DNA of 28,342 bases from Rhodocyclaceae bacterium UBA5602 (GTDB lineage Bacteria > Pseudomonadota > Gammaproteobacteria > Burkholderiales > Rhodocyclaceae): the NCBI GenBank assembly GCA_002424865.1, contig DILC01000015.1, forward strand, positions 1-28,342. Reading direction: 5' to 3'. Below are positions 23,419 through 28,342 of this stretch, piece by piece (within the stretch, counting starts at the first letter, position 1; every line of letters starts with the position of its first letter). Made by a program: the position numbers and the translations under genes. The notes beneath the pieces were generated by a model that was not told the origin of the DNA, did no database searches, and saw only the letters and a program-made list of their open reading frames with translations.

Positions 23419-24999
23419 ATGCAGGAAACAACGTATGTCGATGTTGGCAACATCAAGCCGATAGCACAAACAACACAGTTGAATGCGCTGCTTGATAAGG
23501 TTGCCGAGCACAAGGGGTGCGGCACCAGTGGGGGTTCTGGAAAAGCCAGCTGTGGTTCTTCCGATGGTCCGGAAGACATGGATCCCGAGGTATGGGAGAA
23601 GGTCAAGAACCATCCGTGTTATTCCGAAGAAGCGCATCACCACTATGCCCGCATGCACGTGGCGGTGGCGCCAGCCTGCAATATCCAGTGCAACTATTGC
23701 AACCGCAAGTATGACTGCGCCAATGAGTCCCGCCCCGGCGTGGTGAGTGAAAAGCTCACGCCGGAGCAAGCTTCCAAGAAAGTGCTGGCCGTGGCCTCCA
23801 CTATCCCGCAAATGACCGTGCTGGGCATTGCCGGACCTGGGGATCCCTTGGCTAATCCTGAAAAGACGTTCAAAACGTTTGAGCTCATTGCCAGGACCGC
23901 GCCAGACATCAAGCTATGCCTGTCCACCAATGGGCTCACCTTGCCGGACCATGTCGATACCATCGCCAGTTTCAATGTCGATCACGTGACCATCACGGTC
24001 AATATGGTGGACCCCGAGATCGGCCAGCACATCTACCCGTGGATCTATTACAAGAAAAAGCGTTACACCGGCATTGATGCCGCACGCATACTGACCGAGC
24101 GTCAGATGCAGGGGCTGGAGATGCTGACCGAGCGCAAAATCCTGTGCAAGATCAACTCGGTGATGATTCCCGGCATAAACGACAAGCATCTGGTTGAAGT
24201 CAACCGCGCGGTCAAGTCACGCGGCGCTTTCCTGCACAACATCATGCCGCTGATTTCCGCGCCCGAGCATGGCACGGTGTTTGGCCTGAATGGCCAGCGC
24301 GGGCCCACGGCGCAGGAACTCAAGGCGTTGCAGGATTCCTGCGAGGGCGAGATGAACATGATGCGCCACTGCCGCCAGTGCCGCGCCGATGCGGTGGGCC
24401 TGCTGGGCGAAGACCGCAGCGCCGAGTTCACCACCGAGAAGATTGACGCGATGGAAGTGGTGTATGACGCCGAGACGCGCAAGGCGTATCAGGAAACCGT
24501 TGAGCAGGAGCGCCAGGCTACTGTCGCCGCCAAGAACGCCGAGAAGGAGCAACTGGCGCAGCTGGCCGATGCGGAAGGCATCAGCATGCTGATCGCTGTG
24601 GCTACCAAGGGGCACGGCAAGATCAATGAACACTTTGGCCATGCCACCGAGTTCCAGATCTATGAAGCCACAGCCAAGGGCGCCAAGTTCGTCGGCCATC
24701 GCCGTGTCGACCTGTATTGCCAGGGCGGCTATGGCGAAGAGGATTCGCTGCAAACCGTCATCCGTGCCATTAACGATTGCCATGCCGTGTTCGTGGCCAA
24801 AATTGGTGGCTGTCCCAAGGATGACCTGAAAAAGGCGGGCATTGATCCGGTCGATAAATATGCCAATGCGTTTATCGAACAATCGGCCATCAGCTACTTC
24901 ATGGCGTATGTCGGCAAGGTACAGTCCGGCGAAATCGTGCATCAGGTGAGGGGTGACGCCGACATTCGCCAAGGCGCTTATACCGCTGCTGTCGCTTAA
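23419..24999 (+). CDS. nifB: NifB, FeMo-co core (NifB-co) synthase
   Basis: NifB is a radical-SAM enzyme that fuses two [4Fe-4S] clusters and inserts a SAM-derived carbide to make NifB-co. The 526-residue protein has the SAM motif C87-x3-C91-x2-C94 (PACNIQCNYCNRKYDC), further cluster cysteines in the N-terminal part and in MRHCRQCRADAVGLLGEDR, and a C-terminal NifX-like domain from about residue 390 (LIAVATKGHGKINEHFGHA). I chose ATG 23419; the open frame reaches back to 23347 but that runs into the sigma-54 promoter. A Gly/Ser-rich, Cys-containing segment (CGTSGGSGKASCGSSDG) near residues 34-50 is typical of nif-type NifB leaders. Confidence 0.97.
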   Translation: MQETTYVDVGNIKPIAQTTQLNALLDKVAEHKGCGTSGGSGKASCGSSDGPEDMDPEVWEKVKNHPCYSEEAHHHYARMHVAVAPACNIQCNYCNRKYDCANESRPGVVSEKLTPEQASKKVLAVASTIPQMTVLGIAGPGDPLANPEKTFKTFELIARTAPDIKLCLSTNGLTLPDHVDTIASFNVDHVTITVNMVDPEIGQHIYPWIYYKKKRYTGIDAARILTERQMQGLEMLTERKILCKINSVMIPGINDKHLVEVNRAVKSRGAFLHNIMPLISAPEHGTVFGLNGQRGPTAQELKALQDSCEGEMNMMRHCRQCRADAVGLLGEDRSAEFTTEKIDAMEVVYDAETRKAYQETVEQERQATVAAKNAEKEQLAQLADAEGISMLIAVATKGHGKINEHFGHATEFQIYEATAKGAKFVGHRRVDLYCQGGYGEEDSLQTVIRAINDCHAVFVAKIGGCPKDDLKKAGIDPVDKYANAFIEQSAISYFMAYVGKVQSGEIVHQVRGDADIRQGAYTAAVA

Positions 25000-25018
25000 T
25001 TTCTAAAGGAGATTCAAC

Positions 25019-25240
25019 ATGGCTTACAAAATTATTGGTTCGCAATGCACAGGTTGTTCGGCCTGTGAGCCGGAGTGCCCGAACGTTGCCATCTACGAAA
25101 AAAATGGCGTGTTCATGATCAATCCCAAAAAGTGCACCGAATGTATTGGCCACTTTGACGATGCGCAGTGCGCGGCGGTTTGTCCGGTCGATAACACCTG
25201 TGTGATCGACACTTCCCAACCCAGATATCAGGCTGCCTGA
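25019..25240 (+). CDS. fdxN: 2[4Fe-4S] ferredoxin, nif-type
   Basis: A 73-residue ferredoxin with CTGCSACEPECP and the longer second motif CTECIGHFDDAQCAAVCPVD (C-x2-C-x8-C-x3-C), characteristic of nif-linked FdxN. It follows nifB by 19 bp with AAAGGAG upstream. FdxN is known to support NifB activity in Azotobacter, which fits its place. Confidence 0.96.
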   Translation: MAYKIIGSQCTGCSACEPECPNVAIYEKNGVFMINPKKCTECIGHFDDAQCAAVCPVDNTCVIDTSQPRYQAA

Positions 25241-25241
25241 C

Positions 25242-25619
25242 ATGAACATAACCATTACAAATGCCGCTGAAAAATTCATGCGCCGGATGGTGCGGTTTGG
25301 TGGTGCCGGAGAAGATGCCGGTTTTCGCTTGACCGTATCCCCTGGCGGTTGTTCTGGCTATTCCTCGGCGTTCTCCGTCGAGGCAGCGCCCCTGCCGGGC
25401 GATGCGGCGGTCGTGATCAACGGCGTCAAGCTCTTTCTGCCCGCCGAAAGCCGGTTGATGCTGGACGGTATCACGATTGATTTTGCCGATACGCCAACCC
25501 AGTCCGGCTTGACGTTCGTTAATCCGAATGCGGCGGGTTGCGGCACTTGCGGCAGCTCGACCGGGTCGCATTCCCATGTGAAAGTCGATATTTCAGCCAT
25601 TCAGCGCAGCGCCGTCTGA
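25242..25619 (+). CDS. HesB/IscA-like A-type carrier, nif-linked
   Basis: A 125-residue A-type Fe-S protein: FRLTVSPGGCSGYSSAF and NPNAAGCGTCGSSTG supply the three conserved cysteines (plus a fourth). It is more divergent than the two A-type proteins in the ISC operon and has a His/Ser tail (GSHSHVKVD). It starts 1 bp after the fdxN stop. Possible roles are cluster supply to NifB or nitrogenase proteins. Confidence 0.9.
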   Translation: MNITITNAAEKFMRRMVRFGGAGEDAGFRLTVSPGGCSGYSSAFSVEAAPLPGDAAVVINGVKLFLPAESRLMLDGITIDFADTPTQSGLTFVNPNAAGCGTCGSSTGSHSHVKVDISAIQRSAV

Positions 25620-25635
25620 AATGGAGGAAATTCTC

Positions 25636-26220
25636 ATGTCCCTAGCCATGGCGTCGCCTGCTCAGTCAGTTCAACCAGTGCCGTCTGCGACCGTGCCGCA
25701 ACTGGCTGACACTGCTGCCGATTGGCTAGAAGGGCTTGAGAATGCCTGCCTGGGGCAAGGCCTTCCTGCGGAGGCTGAGCTGGCGTTGCGTCTGGCTAGC
25801 GTTGCCTATCACGCTGAGGAAGCCGAATCGGAACAGCATTTGTTGCGGGCATTCGATCTGGCGCCAGAGCATCCTGCAACGCATATTGCGCTCTACCGCT
25901 TTTATTTTTATCGCAACCGGCTGGCTGAGGCGCTAACCGTGGGCTTGCGCTGCTTGACGCATGCGGCGGCGATGAATGGTTTGGCCGCCGACTGGCAGAG
26001 CGTCACGCCCGACCAGGCGGATTTCGATGAATACTCGGCCCTGCCACGCTTTTATTTGTTTACCTTGAAAGGCTGCGCCTACCTGAATTTGCGCCTTGGC
26101 AACCTGGACCATGGCGGCGAGATGCTGGCCAAACTGATGGCGCTTGACGCCAGGGACAGGGTGGGCGGTTCTGTTTTGCAAGGTGTGCTTGACCGTATGG
26201 GTGAGGACGATGACGACTGA
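25636..26220 (+). CDS. nif-linked TPR-like protein (paralogue of 9148-9651)
   Basis: A 194-residue soluble, helical protein starting MSLAMASPAQ at 25636 with GGAGG upstream; an ATG at 25621 has no SD. It has TPR-like hairpins (AELALRLASVAYHAEEAESE, HIALYRFYFYRNRLAEALTV, FYLFTLKGCAYLNLRLGNLD) and an acidic C-terminus (GEDDDD). The protein shares several blocks with the gene at 9148. Its end overlaps the LRV gene by 11 bp. The unknown role may involve docking of Fe-S donors (inference). Confidence 0.87.
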   Translation: MSLAMASPAQSVQPVPSATVPQLADTAADWLEGLENACLGQGLPAEAELALRLASVAYHAEEAESEQHLLRAFDLAPEHPATHIALYRFYFYRNRLAEALTVGLRCLTHAAAMNGLAADWQSVTPDQADFDEYSALPRFYLFTLKGCAYLNLRLGNLDHGGEMLAKLMALDARDRVGGSVLQGVLDRMGEDDDD

Positions 26221-27004
26221 AGACTTCGCCGCCATCGACTGGCAGGGGCAGCCTGTGGATTGCGCGACCTGCGGCCAGCGCGAGCTGCTTCTGGCGGGCA
26301 AGTGCCAGCTGGGCCACGCCTGCATTGCCGACCGCTATGCCAAGCGCGTGGATCGGTTTTTCAAATGGAATCCGCCTGTGGCGAACGCAAGCCTCAGCCA
26401 CCCGTATTTTGAAGTGCGCGCGATTGCCGCCAAGCATGCGGATATTTTTCACCTGGCGGCCTTGCTGTCAGACCCGGACGAGACGGTGCGCTGGAGTGCC
26501 GTGCAGCGTTTGCCTGACCGGTATCTGGAAAAGTTGTTTGACGACCCGCACCGCGAGGTGCGCATTCGCGTGGCCAATCAGCTAGACCCGGCACGCCTGA
26601 AATGCATGCTGCACGACCCGGACTATTACGTGCGCACGGTCGTCGCGCGTCGCCTGCCACTGGCACTCTTGCCGCAAATGCGCGGGGATCCCGACCGGCA
26701 AGTGCGCATTGAAGTCGTGCGGCGGCTGGCAGTGCCCGCCTTGCTGGACATGGCCAGGGACGCTGACGCGGCGGTACGTGTCGAGGTGGCAAAACGCTTG
26801 CCCGCTGGCTTGCTCGGACCGCTCCTGAACGATGAGGACTGGCAGGTGCGCTACGAAGTCGCACAGCGGACTCATCTTTCAGCGCTGGTTTCCTTGCTGG
26901 ATGACGAGGATGAGGCGGTGCGTGAAGTTGCGCGGCAGCGGCGCGATGGCAGCCATGGCACTGAAAGCGGCATTGAACATTCCGAGGAGCCCGAACATGG
27001 ATGA
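26210..27004 (+). CDS. Leucine-rich repeat variant (LRV) [4Fe-4S] protein
   Basis: A 264-residue protein of the LRV family first described from the Azotobacter vinelandii nif region. The N-terminal domain has C18-x2-C21-x10-C32-x5-C38, the [4Fe-4S] ligand set. From about residue 60 it has about eight 24-residue helical repeats of the type LLSDPDETVRWSAVQRLPD, LFDDPHREVRIRVANQL, MLHDPDYYVRTVVARRLP, LLNDEDWQVRYEVAQRT. The start at 26210 overlaps the TPR gene; the frame opening at 26144 is longer but lies inside it. The function is unknown; a scaffold or redox-sensing adaptor is possible. Confidence 0.93.
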   Translation: MTTEDFAAIDWQGQPVDCATCGQRELLLAGKCQLGHACIADRYAKRVDRFFKWNPPVANASLSHPYFEVRAIAAKHADIFHLAALLSDPDETVRWSAVQRLPDRYLEKLFDDPHREVRIRVANQLDPARLKCMLHDPDYYVRTVVARRLPLALLPQMRGDPDRQVRIEVVRRLAVPALLDMARDADAAVRVEVAKRLPAGLLGPLLNDEDWQVRYEVAQRTHLSALVSLLDDEDEAVREVARQRRDGSHGTESGIEHSEEPEHG

Positions 27005-27251
27005 CGTACGCATACCCAAGTTCCAATGGGGGCAACCCGTATTGGCCGTTATCGACCTGCGCAACGATGGCTCCTACCCGGATTGCGTCGCCGACGAGCT
27101 GCTGGCGGAGCGGGGAGCGCAAGGTGAAATAGTCCAGGTCGGCAGCCATGTGGATACACAAACGCCGATTTATCTGGTCGAGTTCCCCAATGGCCGCGTG
27201 GTGGGTTGTCTGGAAGAAGAAATCATTGCGGCGGCTTTGGTCACGGGATGA
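26997..27251 (+). CDS. nifZ: NifZ, MoFe protein maturation factor
   Basis: A short 84-residue NifZ. IPKFQWGQPVLAVIDLRNDG, RGAQGEIVQVGSHVD, IYLVEFPNGRVVGCLEEEI match the NifZ family. ATG 26997 has an excellent SD (GAGGAG) and overlaps the LRV stop by 8 bp. NifZ assists formation of the second P-cluster of the MoFe protein. Confidence 0.93.
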   Translation: MDDVRIPKFQWGQPVLAVIDLRNDGSYPDCVADELLAERGAQGEIVQVGSHVDTQTPIYLVEFPNGRVVGCLEEEIIAAALVTG

Positions 27252-27643
27252 TGGCCATGCTTTCCTCGCCACCCTCTGCCATGGTGCGATACCACGAGGC
27301 CCAAGCGGCTGGTGGTGCGGTACAAGCAACGGCGCTTGACCGGCGCCGCATCGAACGCGCCTTGGAAGGCCGGGTGCGCTATCGCTATGTCACGCCACAG
27401 CTGGCAGCTTGCCCCGGCGGGTATCGCATCCTCAGCCCGTGTTGTTCGCGCAACGTCGACCCACTGGGCGGCACGATCGACATCGCGCGTCTTGAGCGCC
27501 TTGACTTGGACGGGCAGCTCACGCTGTGGCGTTTGTATTCTAAGAATCATGCGTCTTCTGCGTGGGTGCTCCAGGCGGAAGGTCGGCTGCATGAGTTGCT
27601 CGACCTTCTCAAGGCAGACCCTGGCCGCGTGTTCTGGCAGTGA
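27248..27643 (+). CDS. nif-operon protein of unknown function
   Basis: A 131-residue protein starting at ATG 27248, overlapping the nifZ stop as ATGA. It shows RRIERALEGRVRYRYVTPQL, CPGGYRILSPCCSRNVDPLG (Cys-Cys pair), LWRLYSKNHASSAWVLQAEG and a helical end. I do not recognise the family with certainty. The small basic fold with a CC motif, tightly coupled between nifZ and nifS, suggests a nif-specific accessory protein. Confidence 0.85.
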   Translation: MMAMLSSPPSAMVRYHEAQAAGGAVQATALDRRRIERALEGRVRYRYVTPQLAACPGGYRILSPCCSRNVDPLGGTIDIARLERLDLDGQLTLWRLYSKNHASSAWVLQAEGRLHELLDLLKADPGRVFWQ

Positions 27644-27647
27644 TGCG

Positions 27648-28342
27648 ATGAACGCCACGATCTATCTTGACCACAATGCCACCACGCAACCGGCTGCGGA
27701 AGTAGTGGCCGCCATGGCCGACACCCTGCTGCATTGCTGGAGCAATGCGTCCAGCGCGCACAGCATGGGTGGCGAGGCAAAGGGCCGTTTGGTCAAGGCG
27801 CGTGCCCAGGTTGCCGCGTTGCTTGGCGCCAGTCCGGCCGAGATCGTGTTTACCAGCGGCGCGACTGAAAGCAATCACATGGCCATTCTTGGCGCGCTCA
27901 CCGCGCAACCGGGGAAAACGCATATTGTCAGCAGCACGGTAGAGCATCCGGCGACCTTGAAGTTGCTGGAGCATCTTGCAGCATTGGGGTTCGCCATTAC
28001 CTATCTGGCGGTGGATGAACAAGGCCGTCTTGATCCGGCGCAGATTGAGGCCGCGCTGACGCCGCAAACCGCCGTGCTGAGCCTGATGTGGGCCAACAAT
28101 GAAACGGGTGCGTTGTTTCCCATCGCTGCGGCGGCGCAAATGGCCAAGGCGAAAGGTGTCTGGTTTCACACCGATGCGGTGCAGGCGGTGGGCAAAGTTG
28201 ACGTGGATATGCGCCAGATTCCCGTTGATTTGCTGTCCGTTTCAGCCCACAAGCTGCATGGCCCGCCGGGCGTTGGCGCGCTGTTCGTGCGCAAGGGGGT
28301 GCTGCTGCCACCGCTGATGTTCGGGCATCAGGAACGTCGCCG
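27648..28342 (+). CDS. nifS: NifS-like cysteine desulfurase (partial, cut by window end)
   Basis: The first 231 residues of a PLP cysteine desulfurase: IYLDHNATTQPAAEVVAAM, TSGATESNHMAILGAL, STVEHPATLKLL, WANNETGALFPIAA, HTDAVQAVGKVDVD and the PLP-lysine in SVSAHKLHGPPGVGALF. The DHNATT start and ANNETG favour the NifS class over IscS. It begins 4 bp after the preceding stop. The C-terminal active-site Cys lies beyond the window. It is the second desulfurase in the region. Confidence 0.92.
   Translation, partial: MNATIYLDHNATTQPAAEVVAAMADTLLHCWSNASSAHSMGGEAKGRLVKARAQVAALLGASPAEIVFTSGATESNHMAILGALTAQPGKTHIVSSTVEHPATLKLLEHLAALGFAITYLAVDEQGRLDPAQIEAALTPQTAVLSLMWANNETGALFPIAAAAQMAKAKGVWFHTDAVQAVGKVDVDMRQIPVDLLSVSAHKLHGPPGVGALFVRKGVLLPPLMFGHQERR

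Noticed and set aside
1..28342. CRISPR array, insertion sequence or phage genes
   Set aside because: No regularly spaced repeats, transposase, integrase or phage structural motifs were seen anywhere in the window.

Overview
This window is a nitrogen-fixation accessory region, most likely from a betaproteobacterium (probably a Nitrosomonadales- or Rhodocyclales-type diazotroph; the lineage is inferred from gene content, the SAH riboswitch on ahcY and protein style, not from a marker gene). No nitrogenase structural genes (nifHDK) are present, but almost everything from 4.8 kb onward serves cofactor assembly, metal supply, electron supply or regulation of a Mo nitrogenase.

Left flank (1-5.5 kb). 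At 221-1536 is a broken defence gene: the 5' part of a TM0106-type RecB-like nuclease gene, frameshifted and fused to the 3' part of an mcrC gene. Then come metF and ahcY on the minus strand. The ahcY leader has a clear SAH riboswitch, and its promoter lies back-to-back with that of an initiator tRNA-fMet gene, which ends in a strong terminator. A short REP-bearing non-coding stretch and a small membrane protein gene follow. Bases 1-220 and 1537-1708 hold no gene I can support.

Leftward nif arm (20.9 to 5.6 kb, minus strand). In transcription order: iscS-iscU-erpA-like-iscA-hscA-fdx (a nearly complete ISC iron-sulfur assembly operon lacking iscR, hscB and iscX), nifV-cysE-nifW-fixABCX, a thioredoxin-like [2Fe-2S] ferredoxin, a TPR-like protein, nifQ, then modABC after a terminator-like hairpin. 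Together they supply Fe-S precursors, homocitrate, cysteine, molybdenum and low-potential electrons.

Rightward nif arm (21.1-28.3 kb, plus strand). nifA encodes an activator with the four-cysteine signature of oxygen-sensitive NifA proteins and no nifL partner. Next is nifB-fdxN-hesB/iscA-like-TPR-like-LRV-nifZ-hypothetical-nifS, with nifS cut by the window end. Most of these genes overlap or abut, as in one translationally coupled operon.

Regulation is readable. Three promoters (iscS, nifV, nifB) each have a -24/-12 sigma-54 element and, about 95-100 bp upstream, a NifA site of form TGT-N10-ACA. All three sites begin TGTCG and carry a central TTT. The iscS and nifB promoters also have an IHF-like site in between. 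The ISC operon therefore appears to be under NifA control, standing in for the usual nifUS scaffold system. A pair of paralogous TPR-like proteins of unknown function, one in each arm, is the best candidate for an undescribed nif component.
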